DNA of 64,000 nt, taken from Ditylenchus dipsaci (taxonomy: Eukaryota > Nematoda > Chromadorea > Rhabditida > Anguinidae). The stretch lies in NCBI GenBank assembly GCA_004194705.1, contig SADC01001163.1, positions 1-64,000 of the forward strand, in the 5' to 3' direction. The position numbers and the translations under genes were made by a program. Positions 50,827 to 61,699 of the stretch are shown here, piece after piece (positions within the stretch are counted from its first letter, which is position 1; each line of letters begins with the position of its first letter). The notes beneath the pieces are model-generated. The model was not told where the DNA came from. It did not search any database and saw only the letters and a program-made list of their open reading frames with translations.

Positions 50827-51407
50827 TACAGGGTGGCGCAACATAAACGCATGAATGAATTTTCGCCATAACTTTTTAAATTTGAGGTACTTTGACGAGA
50901 TCCTTTTTTTATTCGAAAGCTGAATGAATGAGAAATCGAATGACACCAAACTTATTGATTTTCGTGTTTGTTATCACTGTTAAAACATGTTTGATTGAAA
51001 ATTTATTTTTCTTCTATTAGCCATGGTCTACAGTGCTCAAGAGAAGGCAAAGTGCGTCGAAATGTTCATTGAGGAAGGCAAAAGCGTGGCCAATTTTGGC
51101 GTTCGATATCGGAAGGAGCTCGGGATTCATGCTAAAGTGCCGGACCGTAATAGGATTCTTGACTGGTACAACAAATCGAATACTGCCTAGAAGTGAATGG
51201 GAAAAGTACAGAACAGGAATATGAGTGAAAATCATTGTTATTTTTGTCCGTTAAAATTGGGTGTGTTCAAATAAAGAATTCTTTGTTTGGTGTCATTCGA
51301 TTTCTCATTCATTCAGCTTCGAATAAAAAAAAAACTCGTCAAAGCACCGCAAATTTAAAAAGTTATGGCGTAAATTCATTCATGCGTTTATGTTGCGCCA
51401 CCCTGTA
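50827..51407. mobile_element. Deleted Tc/mariner-type transposon with long TIRs
   Basis: Ends tacagggtggcgcaacataa and ttatgttgcgccaccctgta, with arms of about 130 bp (including gaatgagaaatcgaatgaca and mirror). Encodes only the N-terminal part of a transposase (51023-51190), so it is an internally deleted copy. Confidence 0.85.
51023..51190 (+). pseudogene. Truncated transposase, N-terminal helix-turn-helix
   Basis: A 55-codon frame from ATG at 51023 to TAG at 51188. It begins MVYSAQEKAKCVEMFIEEGK, continues with a GVRYRKELG segment and ends near RILDWYNK. This pattern is that of the small HTH domain (DUF4817 type) that opens many Tc1/mariner-like transposases. The DDE catalytic domain is absent, and the right TIR follows within 100 bp. 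Intact frame but no possibility of catalytic function; the HTH might still bind the TIRs. Confidence 0.75.
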
Positions 51408-51469
51408 GTTTCCTGTCATTTTTGCCTTATAAAAAGATGATTAACGGACAAAAATCCTCCAATATAGTA

Positions 51470-52335
51470 GTAGGATAATGCCTGTCAATACTCGTAGAGA
51501 AATTCAAGCGCTACAATATAGGCCAAAAATCAGCACAAGAATTCAACAAAAGTCACTTCAGAATTACAAGAGAAGAGCTAGATCCAGCACTTTCCCTGGA
51601 GCTGAAATTTGAAGGATACCTGGTCTTGGAATATTCTTAGCTGACTTTTTAAAGAAAGGGAGAGTGCAAGATAGCGAAATGATCAGCGTGAAAAATGCTA
51701 CATAACTTGTGCAAAGGCTCACAAGAAGACAAGCAAATATCACAATATTCAAGCCAAAACAATTTGATCTCAAAACCATACGAAAAACCAGGGGGTTCAG
51801 GTAATTCAGGTGGTTATGTCTTTGTTTCGTAATTTTCTCTAAATTTTATAATGCATTATCAGGAAAAAAAATTTTACTTGATAGAGCGAGAAAAACTGCA
51901 TCAGATACGATGAAAAGATCTCAGGTAAGTCTGTGTTTTCTCTCTCTCTCTTTTCTACAAAGACGAAAAATTACGAAACAAAGACATAACCACCTGAATT
52001 TTCGTCCAAAAGACCCTGGTTTTTCGTATGGTTTTGAGGTCAAATTGTTTTGGCTTGAATATTGTGATATTTGGTTGTTGTCTTGTGAGCCTTTGCACAA
52101 GTTATGTAGCATTTTCCACGCTGATCATTTTGCTATCTTGCACTCTCACTTTTCTTCAGAAAGTCAGCCAAGAATATTCCAAGACCAGGTATCCTTCAAA
52201 TTTCAGCTCCAGGAAAAGTGCTGGATCTACCTCTTCTCTTGTAATTCTGAAGTGACTTTTGTGAATTCATGTGCTGATTTTTGCCTATCTTGTAGCGCTT
52301 GAATTTCTCTACGATTATTGACCAGGCATTATGTA
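51470..52335. mobile_element. Inverted repeat with about 370-bp arms
   Basis: 51470-51835 and 51965-52335 are inverted copies (for example gaattcaagcgctacaatat... and ttacgaaacaaagacataac on both). Divergence is perhaps 5-10 percent with several small indels. The ORFs in both arms (also read as paired 60-130 codon frames) are arm sequence, without a known domain. Sits between the transposase relic and copy B. Confidence 0.7.
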
Positions 52336-52361
52336 GATAAACGGCCAGGGTACAAAAATTC

Positions 52362-52706
52362 CCATGCTTTCAGTAAATTGTAAATTTTCCAATTGTCCTT
52401 ATTTGATTCTTTTAATTTTTTACCCGAGATAATCATTCGAAGGCAGGCAAACGACATACCATCAGAAAGCCGAGGCAAAAGACTTTCTTATGAGCATAAA
52501 AGAAAATGTTGAGCTGAGTAAATTCACTGCTCACCAGCCTGAAGAAAAAATCATCCATTTTTCAAAGAGTCGCTGTGATAATTGCCATAAAAAAGTGCAT
52601 TGTACTCTAGCGAGGAGGCCCGTTTGCGATTATCTTGCTCAGCAGGCGTTTTTACTGCCAGGTAGTCAAACGTTACAGTCGGGAATTCTAGTGTTAACAC
52701 CCACCG
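52362..52706 (+). pseudogene. Transposon-like ORF fragment, copy B
   Basis: Plus-strand partner of 45842-46215. From ATG at 52490 the frame reads KENVELSKFTAHQPEEK, then the CDNCHKKVHC motif and an uninterrupted CDYLAQQAFLLPGSQTLQSG. The frame upstream of the ATG is open in copy A but broken by one base here, so the ATG is not the true start. Function unknown. Confidence 0.5.
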
Positions 52707-53099
52707 GTATCTACGTCCAGGACCCGAAAATTCTAAATCACGGTAAAAGTTTAAATCAAACCATACAATCCTACCTAAAATCATGAGCTGAACATGGTTT
52801 GACAATACCAAAATGCGAATTTCTCACCCAAAACCTCAGTATGAGAATATTTACGTATTCTGAAAGGGCATTTTTTCAGAACTTGTATGTCTGACAATAT
52901 TTTGCCTTTCCAAACCAGGAGGTTCAGTCACCTTGAACCATTCTGTAACCCAGATATACTTTTAGGGTAAACAAGAGGATTGCCCAGGTGAAGATACCTA
53001 GGTGAGAGTACCATGTGGAGAGTACCCAGAACCAGACGCTGACCGGTCATCGGTACTCAGTTAGATGGAAATACTTTTATACTTTAGTCTTGAAAAGTA

Positions 53100-53220
53100 G
53101 AGTTAGAAGCGATGCGATGTATCACATCGCATCGCACGCAGCCAATTTGGGCGAAAAACATCGCATCGCAACATCGCACGCAAATTTTTAAAAAATATCG
53201 CACATCGCATCGAAAAAGAT
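53100..53220. repeat. Array of catcgca words
   Basis: About nine copies of (a)catcgcatcgca-type words, first in one and then in mixed orientation. Confidence 0.5.
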
Positions 53221-53880
53221 GGTTTGATAGCGGTAAGATGGATTTTTACATGGTATTTTTTTAGATTTTGGTGAAAGCAAGTTTTGGTAAAATCAACTAT
53301 TACCTAATACTCAAAAATTATTATATAAAACATTATGTTACTCTGATCAAACAATCTTCAGCATGCCTGAGTTAGTCCAGAAAACGGTGCTTGGAGCCCG
53401 GAAAATGTAAAAAAATCTTTTGATCCAAGTGGACGACCACTTGGTTTTGTTGTATCCAGGTAGTCGTACCCCGGTCGGGGAACTCAGTCAGTGTAGTGGT
53501 ACCCGGATAGTAACATTTTTGTCTTGTAAAGAACTTTTGAAGTTTGAAATGTTTTTCTATCATCCAACCTCAGTTCTACTGGATAATCCATGCACCGACC
53601 AAGCCAAGTGGTCGTCCACTTGGATCAAATAATTTTTTCACATTTTCATGTTCCAAAATTTGTTTTCTGGACTAACTCGGGCCCGCTGAAGATGGTTCGA
53701 TAACAGTAAAATAAAGTTTTGTATGCTATTTTTTGAGTATTGCAAAATAATTGACTTTACCAAAACTCGATTTTACCAGTACTCAAAAAATACCCTGCAA
53801 AACCTTATTTCAATACTATCAAACCATCTTCAGCGTGCTCGAATTAGTTTAGAAAACAAGTTTTGGAACCGAAAAATTAA
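53220..53880. mobile_element. Nested inverted repeats, ccaagtggacgaccacttgg arms
   Basis: The pair 53400-53440 / 53600-53650 (gatccaagtggacgaccact and mirror, then catttt) lies inside a looser pair around gaagatggtttgatagcggt at 53215 and aaaccatcttcagc at 53825, with ggactaactcgg-type words. Non-coding. Confidence 0.55.
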
Positions 53881-54464
53881 AAAATAATTTAATTTTTTTG
53901 AAAACCTATTTTTTAGTGCGGAAATTGTTTGGAAACTACTTTTGTATCGATTTTAGCATATAACAGTTACTTAGAAGATGTCTAAACACTATTCATAGTT
54001 GACCAAAAAGGGCCCCCAAGTAAAAAAGTTCCATTTTATGGTATGTTGAAAATTTTAATACGAAATATATATTTGTCTAATCGCATTTAGCGGGATCAAT
54101 GCATAAGCTTTTTTCATATAACTGTTATAAAACTGACACAAAAGTGTTCTTCTTATTCTTCATTGCATGTTTGCGTTTGTCAATCAATGCTCTAATGCTT
54201 ACCTCTGCTGTATTTCGGGAAACTGGTGATTATGTGTGTTCTTTCTTACCATTCGCTGACAAAGAGAAAAAAAGCTAGCAAAATACAAACAGATTCCTTC
54301 TTTACCAAAATTGATACCATAAGTAAAGCAACTTCAAACTTTCGCTATCTGAGCGTGAATTCAAACTGAAGTTGAAAATATTACTGTGCAGGTTCGAACC
54401 CTTGTGGCGTTTGCATATTTATTGAGGTTCAGCTACAGTCAGTGATGTAAATATCGGCACCGGC

Positions 54465-54800
54465 TAACTTCAGGCACTTTTTTCTAGCAGTTATTAGTAT
54501 TACCCAGTTCGCTGCCGCGGATTATTAGCTAACTCAGACATCGGCAGCGGGCTAGGAATAAATAAAAAATCATTCGAACTTTTCTACATAGCGGCACCGG
54601 TCTGGTGCCTAAGAAATTATGACGTAAGGACCCCTTGTAAATTAACACGGTACCAGGTCGATGCCGCTATCTAGAAGGGTTTAAATGATTAATTTTTTTA
54701 TTCCTAGCCCAGTGCCGATGCTGAGCCACCTATTAATCCGTGGCACCGGGGTGGGTAATACTAATAACTGCTTGAAACTGGCGCCTGAAACTGGCGCAAA
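54465..54800. mobile_element. Palindromic element, ggcaccggctaac ends
   Basis: Left words gcagttattagtattaccca, cagcgggctaggaataaata and agcggcaccgg have mirrored partners at 54670-54780. Related to the single fragment at 5040-5230. Confidence 0.65.
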
Positions 54801-54824
54801 GGCGCCAAGATTTACAGCACTGGT

Positions 54825-54991
54825 TACAGTCAAAGCTTGATATAATATACCCCTTTTTAGAATTGCTTTGGACTGGATTTCTAATAAAATTAAGCTAAAT
54901 TTTTGTGTGCACTTTGATATATACTCCCGGTTTGCATTGGCCCTTTGCATTGGCCGATACAGGATGAGCGTTATATTGAAAGTCAACTGTA
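54825..54991. mobile_element. CAGTC-family MITE
   Basis: Ends tacagtcaaagcttgatata and tatattgaaagtcaactgta. Interior AT-rich with a doubled ctttgcattggcc word. Confidence 0.65.
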
Positions 54992-54999
54992 AAGGCCTT

Positions 55000-55890
55000 A
55001 TTCACTCTAAATTCTTCTTTCTCTATTAGTCCCGATGTGATGTAAACTGCAGTAAAAATGAAAAAAAAAAACATTTTTACTGAAAAGAAATAATGATGCG
55101 TTTAAATAGTAATAGGGTCCTTCAATTATGAAACCTATCGGGCAATTGTCTGCCGTACTAAATTTATCAATTCAAAAATGGTATACTCCGACTGCTAAAT
55201 GTTGCTGTCATCTATTTAGTTGATTTGGGCTAATTTCAAATTTTCTAGCAAAATTGCTGGTCAGTGTTTAACTGCCAGCAAGAAAAGGTGGTTGAATAAG
55301 CGTACATTTAGAAGATAGTGAAGCAAGAGGTCAACAACACTGGCTCTAACCATAGCTTCCACCTATTTCCGGCTTTGTTTAAGAAGTGTGTTTCACTACC
55401 TAAATCAACAATCCATATTCTCTTGTTTATTGTCTGAACACCCCTTTTGCCGCTGCTGTTGCAAACAATCCATTTCACCCAAATTGCTAAAATATTTGCT
55501 TTTAAATTTGTCATGGTTGCCACTCCTCTAGTACTGCTGCTAGTAATGATAACAGACCCAAATTTTTGTTTTATCATCTATATGCTTCATGTATTGTAAA
55601 AATTCAGCAAGCAAACAGCTATTGCCTCTTTTAATAAGAATAAGTGGAAAGGCGGGGGAGTCATGGATTAGTAGCTAGTCTTCTTCACTTGCTCCAGTAG
55701 AAAAAAACTTATTTTTTTATTTTAATTGTCTCGTGATTTTTTAAAATATTTTTTCATCATCAAATTGAATTTTTTTTGCGATGAAGTGTGTTTATTTATT
55801 TTTGCACTCTGAAGCATTGGAGTATGGTTCCACGATTTTAAATTTTCGTGTGCCTCGGGTGCGCTAACCCAGAAAAATAATTAATACTTT
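55000..55890. other. Intergenic stretch, no gene seen
   Basis: AT-rich; a small non-repetitive piece lies at 55310-55690. No exon, RNA gene or clear repeat can be supported. Confidence 0.4.
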
Positions 55891-55898
55891 TTAAAGTA

Positions 55899-56236
55899 CA
55901 GGGTGTCCCAAGAATTTCGGACACTTTAAACTGCCATAAATTTTCTTATACACGGCTTTTTGAAAACCTGTTTTTACAGATCGAATTCAAGTCGCATGGA
56001 AATTTATTGGTATATAATGTTAAAACACGATTTTCGCTTGGCCCCCTGTGGTTTGGGTCTTGATCATCCAGGGAACACCCAGAAACCAAGACTTAAACTC
56101 CATGGAGGACCAAGCAAGATCGCGTTTTTGACATTACATACCAATAAAATTTCCATACGATACTAAGTCGATGTGAAAAAACAGATTTTCGAAAAACGGC
56201 GTATAAGAAAAATTATGGCCGTTTAAAAGTGTCGCT
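55899..56236. mobile_element. Mariner-type MITE
   Basis: Begins tacagggtgtcccaagaatt with subterminal aaactgccataaattttctt, mirrored as agaaaaattatggccgttta at 56208. A second matched pair is ggaaatttattggtat / ataccaataaaatttcc. No transposase. Confidence 0.7.
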
Positions 56237-56480
56237 AAAGTGTCGCTCGTACTATCGCTAAATCATCGCTTGCATCCCTTTTTATGTCTTCATGTGAATA
56301 GGGCCTCAACTTCAACTTTCTCAAGGGGGGGGGGTAATTTGCCTAATTTTAGTGCTAGAAAATTCAAAAATTCCGATCACTGGTTTTGAGAAGCCGTGAT
56401 GTGAAAACCCCCATTTAATGTAGAGATTATTTTATATGATTTTTTGTTTTCGGTTAGCCGCATTTCCAACTTTAAGCAAA

Positions 56481-58073
56481 ATGAGTGTGTACACCAATAA
56501 TGATGGTAATTTTTTAATAAAAGTAAAATTATCTAGATAACTTTATCGGTAGCCTTATTTAGACATTATGGCATCTATATTCAACAAAGTCCAGCTAGTA
56601 GATGTTAAATTCAACGGCGGTACAAATGAACCAGCTTACGTGCCAACAGCAACTTCAAGGAAGTCATTGGCACACCAAAAAGTTAGCGAGAATCACTCAT
56701 TGGAGCTGCCAGAAATTGTGGAACCGCCAGCTGAAAATGGTGCAAAAAAGGTTAAAAATTCGGGAGACAATATTAAAATCCGAGAAGAACCCAAAGAATC
56801 GACTGAAGAAGTTGATCAAAATTCAAAAAATACACATCATAGCACCCAGCAAATGACCTCAAGCAGACAAAGTTCAGTGGACAGCCATTTGGATTGCCAG
56901 ACAGAGACGGTAAAAAAAATAGAAAAGCTAATTACGGGTATTGACGCTACATATATTTTGCTCAAATCTGGAAAGAGGTTGAAAATAGTTTTTTCGCCCA
57001 GCTAAAGTAAGGAAAATGTAATAGATCGCCCAAAATGACCCTAAAATACCTTGTACTTAGAAACTACCAATGAGGGGTGGCAGGAACATTTTATTTGAAA
57101 ATTTAAACTTTTCATCCAGCAACTGTTTTATAAATGTATAAATGTCCTTTTTATCGTGTTGAGCAGAAAAAAAAGCTTATGAGGTGATTTTAGGTCAATT
57201 TTCAAAAAGACTTGGTGTATTATGTTATATACCTTTTTCAGGTTTGCACAAAAGGTACATAACGTCAACGCACCCTAATTACAGGCTTTTTGGCTAAAAA
57301 AATTTTTGAAGGAAACTGGGCATTAAAAAATTCAAAAAGCCACTTTTAGTCGATTGGAATGTCAGAATTAGAGTCGCCAAGCCCGGAATACATCTCTATC
57401 ATTCTCGAAGCCACCACATTCACAGTGACAATGGCATTATTGACACAGACCACAGTTCCATTGCTACTCCTAGTCCATCTGCGGACACGCATACTGAGAA
57501 TGAAATTATTTCTCCCACTTTATCCAATAACCACACTAAACATTACTTGGTTGTTGAGAAAATCAAGACTGAGCAATCCAAAAGCCAGCCAGTGAGGCAA
57601 CCAGCGACTCTGAGCCTGAAAATTTGGACAAGACTAGTGACCAGCCAATTGAAGTCTTTTTCACAATTTTTAGATGAAATATGATTAATAAATAATATTT
57701 TTAGTTGAATTTAGTGAAAGAAGATAGCTCCCATCAAGAATCTGACCAGGAAAGCAGTGTTCAGGATGTAAAAATCCAAGATACTGATGACACAGAGGAA
57801 GAGAAGAGCAAATAGATCAGTTACAGAGGGGATTGATTGCAACATTTCCCGAGGATAGCAGCAGTGACCAGGTGGAAGATCAGGAGCACATCGAGAAGAT
57901 AAACCTCCACATGGATTGCAACCACTAAAGGTGATGCAATATTTTGACAGAAAGGAGCATAAACATGATTTGTTTAGTTGAACCAAACTGGAATTGAGGA
58001 ACAGTTAGAGTCACCTATGTCGCCTAGAAGCTACGGAAATAGTGGATTCACATCTCCAAATGTGGTTTCCTAA
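56481..58073 (+). CDS. Unrecognised acidic, low-complexity protein
   Basis: Exons 56481-56505, 56563-57006, 57350-57653, 57705-57930 and 57978-58073 (stop) are joined by 47-57 bp introns plus one of 343 bp. The first exon gives MSVYTNND and joins in frame to exon 2, which reads Lys/Glu/Ser/Thr-rich sequence. Later exons carry acidic and Ser-rich stretches (SDSEPENLDKTSDQPIE, VKEDSSHQESDQESS, PEDSSSDQVEDQE) and the last ends QLESPMSPRSYGNSGFTSPN. No domain is recognised; it reads as an intrinsically disordered protein. Single-base shifts are required near 56950, 57410, 57590, 57811 and 57896; inserting one base at the last three joins coding frames at the correct splice phase. It may continue into 62089-62839 by a donor at 58065 (GTTTCC) instead of stopping. 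Confidence 0.6.
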
Positions 58074-58276
58074 TATAGAAAAGTGAATTGGATCAGAAAT
58101 TTAGTTTCTGAAAAAATTTGTCCTGATTTTTACTTCAGGTTTCGATCTGTACTTTATCTAAAGATATATCTTTTATTTGAGACCTCAACTTTTTTGAATT
58201 TTTGAAATTCATAAATTTGTACTCAAACTTAATCAGTACGGAAAAAATTAGCACTTTTTGATGAAAAATGACCAAA

Positions 58277-58573
58277 TACCGTATTATTCTAATTGAACGG
58301 CATTGAATGGCATATTAATTCAAAAAACGCGTTTGTGGATTGTGTTTTTGACATAGTTCTTGAAGTTTTCTATCCGGTGAGTTAAAACAAATTTTGTAGC
58401 TCATATCACTGGCTACAAATGAAAAGGTAACTTGCTGAAGAGTCTTCAAAAGCTGCGTCAAAACACATGCCAATAACACGACTACAACAAAGGGCGCATA
58501 TTCCTCATGTTATACATATGACCCTCAGTACAGGCCATTCTATTAGGAATTCTAATTTAGAATCAATACGGTA
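58277..58573. mobile_element. TACCGTA-family MITE
   Basis: Ends taccgtattattctaattga and ttctaatttagaatcaatacggta (last bases). Interior contains gcatattcctcatgtta, also found at 60018. Confidence 0.55.
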
Positions 58574-59152
58574 AGTCAGACCTCGGTTATCCGCCACCCC
58601 AATAAAGCTCCACTCTAGATTAACCGCCACCCTAATTTTCTCTATTTGGCTGAGATTAGCCTATTCTTTGTCATCTGACCAGGATTGTTCAAGCGCCGGC
58701 GCTCCGCCGGCTTCGAAATAAGCGCCGGCGCCTCGTTAGCGCCGGCGCTTAAGACGCTGGCGCTTAGACGGCGCTCCGCCGGCACCAGGCTTAGCGCCGG
58801 CGCAAAGTTAAGGCCGGCTCAATATTTGCTATATTTCAAACACAAAAAGTGAGCACAATTTTTGTATCACCGTGTCACACTGTGACATTTGGATGCTTTT
58901 GAGTCATTTGTGAGAAAAAAATCGTAAAAATCAGCAAAAAAACATCGTCTTTTGAAATAATCGCCAGACGGCCTTGAAAGCCCTGTCGCTTGGCCGGCGC
59001 TCCGCCGGCTTTGAAATAAGCGCCGGCGCTCCGCCGGGTAGCTGGCGCTTCAACAATCCTGCATCTGACCCGCAGTTAACCGCCACACTCGGTTATCCGC
59101 CACCTATTTAGGCCGGTCCCCTGAGGTGGTGGTTAAACGAGGTTTGACTGTG
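58572..59152. mobile_element. CAGTC-family element with gttatccgcc words and nested palindrome
   Basis: Left agtcagacctcggttatccg, right aaacgaggtttgactgtg. Inside, ttaaccgccaccc/ggttatccgccacc words are repeated. It is split by the cgccggcgct palindrome at 58683-59071. Confidence 0.6.
58683..59071. mobile_element. GC-rich palindrome of gcgccggcgct words
   Basis: Ends aggattgttcaagcgccggc and ctggcgcttcaacaatcctg. Both arms hold many copies of the self-complementary word agcgccggcgct and of ggcgctccgccggc, while the middle is AT-rich. Confidence 0.75.
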
Positions 59153-59284
59153 TTTCAAAATTTCGATATCGAAACAATGTCTCAACTTATGAAACCCAAT
59201 ATAACGACATTCTATAGAAAAAAATGTTTCTTTGAATAAAATCAAATATCTTATTCGTTTTGTCTTTCATATCAGTAAACAGTT

Positions 59285-59525
59285 ATTTTCCCAAGCATTG
59301 CTTTGCTGATTGAACCCAGCATCTTGTCGAGAAGCCTAATAAATATAGATTGACAAAAAATCGCATCGATTCAGAAGCAGAAGCAGATGCGGTGGCTGTT
59401 ATAACAAAAAAAGGAAAAAAGCTGCCAAAGAAAGCAGTAGGGCTACAGCAGGCCGCCTACCCTCATAGGGCTTGGCATAATTTTTGGAGCTGGGTCTCAG
59501 TATGGGTCCGGCAAAAATTATGTGT
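59285..59525. repeat. Dispersed repeat, relative of 41626-42290
   Basis: Shares aagaaagcag(t/c), (g)gcataatttttggagctgg and a Lys-rich purine tract with the copy in GPAT intron 1. A 96-codon frame here is not supported as a gene. Confidence 0.5.
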
Positions 59526-59975
59526 CACTAGGGTTGTCGGCTTGGCCTTATGCATATTTGAAAATTTTGGATGCTTTTTATATTTTAGCTCTAGTTTCAT
59601 CATATTTTTCGTCTCTATAATAGCGCAAATGAAAGTTTAGAATCTTGGCTACACATTGGTATATAAAACTTGTGCATTTGCAAAAAAAATCAGAAATTTT
59701 AATTTAAATTTTAATCAAAACAATTTCGGCTTGGAAAATGCGATTTCGGCTTGCCCAAGCCGAAATCTGCTTGGGCAAGCCGAAATTGTCTTGACGAAAT
59801 TTTCTGGTTTTTTTTCGCAAAGGCACAAGTTTTATATATCAATGTGTAGCCAAGATTCTAAACTTTCATTTGCGCTATTATAGAGACGGAAATATCATTA
59901 AATAAGAGCTAAAATATAAAAAGTATCTAAAAAATTTCAAATAAGCATAACGCCAAGCCGACAACCCTATGTGTC
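59525..59975. mobile_element. CTAGGGTTG-ended palindrome, caagccgaaat words
   Basis: Left cactagggttgtcggcttgg, right ccaagccgacaaccctatgt. The arms are mirrored over 200 bp (aaatgaaagtttagaatctt and mirror) around a centre made of cttgcccaagccgaaat words. Confidence 0.8.
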
Positions 59976-60909
59976 ACCGATTCGCGTGTGTGTCGAGACT
60001 GGCTGTGCGGAGTATTTGTCGGGCATATTCCTCATGTTAACCATATGACCCGAGTACAGTGGCTAAAGCCAAATACTCCGTCGTGGATAAATTTTAGTTT
60101 TCCTTTTAACCCTCTTTGCCGGCGTCTCGTAGATGCCTCTTTTTCAACAGATTTTTGCCTTTTTTATAAGACAACGAAGGAAGAAATTAGCAATGGCAGA
60201 AAAAAATCGCAGAAAAGTTAAAATCTGAACTGGCCAAATTTTGGCCAACCGGCTCAAAGCGGTAAAAAAAGTTATGGCGCAAATTTAAAAACAGACGCTA
60301 TTTTGGGGCAAGTGTCTGAAATGTTTTTACAAATTTTGTAAAGGCTCCCATAAAAACAATCGAATGACTTGAAAAATTTAATGTGAAGCGGTACCTCACA
60401 CCTTTTGCACGTCACTGAGCAGTGCTTTCTATGGTGATTGTATCCAACGTGCGAAATGCTTGATTTTTCAAAAATTGTCTCCTAACTCGTTTCCTACTAT
60501 GGCTAAATTAATTTTCACATCATTGTTATCGCATTTTTGTTTAAAAAAAACGACGAGGTAAACTGAAAAAAACGCAAATATAATAGAAAGGAAAAAGCGA
60601 TAAATAGATAAAAAATTGATGGCTTACAAAAAAATTTTAAAAATACCGCTTTGGCCGGTTGGCCACAATATGGCCACAATTGTAATTGTTCCAAATACGA
60701 CCATTATATTTCTACACCTGCAAGTAAAAATGCATTGTTATGTGCAGGAATAGTGATTTTATATTGCATACGCAAAAGGCATGGTGTAAATCATGTTCTT
60801 GATTTACTAAACCAAATAAAGTTATAAAATCGTGTGATAGAAAACGGTCTAAAATACAACTTCTGATTGAATTTTCAGCAATTTTTGTTTTTCTTTAGGA
60901 GATTAGCTT

Positions 60910-61203
60910 CGGGGGTGGTAGTAACAATTAAAATATCCGCGGATAAATCCGTATCCTCGGATAAAATCCGCGGATACGGATAATCGGTAGTAACAATCGA
61001 AAAATCCGCGGATATATATCGCGGATACGGATAAATATCCGTGGATAAAATCCATAGTAACAATCAAATATCCGCGGATTTTATCCGTATCCGCGGATAT
61101 TTCTATCCGTGATTGTTACTACGGGTTTTTATCCGCGGATATTTCTATCCTCGGATCTTATCCGTATGCGCGGATTTTATCCGTTGATTGTTACTACCAC
61201 CCC
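60910..61203. mobile_element. Palindrome of tatccgcggata words inserted in rRNA-like DNA
   Basis: Ends gggggtggtagtaacaatta and gattgttactaccacccc. The interior is a mass of atccgcggata and tatccgtatcc words. The left flank gcttcgg and the right flank atttccaccag together match consecutive 28S rRNA sequence, so the element seems to sit in a 28S copy. Confidence 0.8.
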
Positions 61204-61442
61204 GGATTTCCACCAGAGTTTCCTCTGACTTCATCCTGCTCAGGCATAGTTCACCATCTTTCGGGTCTCAGCGGATACGCTCTACCTCCCCCCATTGCAA
61301 GCAATTAGGATGGGGTCATGCTGCGCCCAGGCACCGAGATGCCCGAGATCGCATATCAGCTCCATAAGGACACCTTACTTTCATTGCGCCTTTAGGTTTT
61401 AACACCCTGGATGGCTGAGCCTCTGACTTGAAGCACAGGCCG
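61203..61442 (-). rRNA. Fragment of nuclear 28S (LSU) rRNA
   Basis: Read on the minus strand, this contains the conserved LSU words AAAGGCGCAATGAAAGTAAG, GGAGCTGATATGCGATC, GGGCATCTCGGTGCC, CATCCTAATTGCTTGCAATG, GAGACCCGAAAGATGGTGAA, CTATGCCTGAGCAGGATGAA and GAGGAAACTCTGGTGGAA, in the right order and spacing. Similarity fades upstream of TAAAACCTAAAGG (about 61400) and stops at the inserted palindrome at 61203. Only a few percent of a full LSU gene, with some changed bases, so a non-functional dispersed fragment. Confidence 0.88.
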
Positions 61443-61487
61443 GAAAAAAGGGGCGAACCTTTTCGGCCAAAAATCAAAGATGGTGAA

Positions 61488-61612
61488 CATAGTTTTGAAT
61501 ACTGGGGCCTACCGCATAAATAACACTGGTATGCATGTTTTTTCATGCATCCAAGTCACTTTCGAGTGATTTGTGTCTAAGGCATGTGGGTGTGCGCATC
61601 TCAACTCCAAGC
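61488..61612. repeat. Dispersed hairpin repeat, copy 2
   Basis: Direct copy of 24405-24535 (see there). Lies immediately beyond the 28S fragment. Stem ctggtatgcat / atgcatccaag. Confidence 0.6.
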
Positions 61613-61699
61613 CCGAATATCATAGTAGCTTCGAATTTTGATTTTTCATCAATCTTTATTCTGTCTGCTTAGGAAAAAAAAACTCTACGAAAAAAACTC

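Noticed and set aside
51910..52302. 130-codon ORF and its partner on the other strand
   Set aside because: Both lie in mirrored arms of one inverted repeat; no domain. The frame is a by-product of the arms.
54388..54412. Another B-box-like word (caggttcgaaccctt)
   Set aside because: No tRNA cloverleaf can be built around it on either strand.
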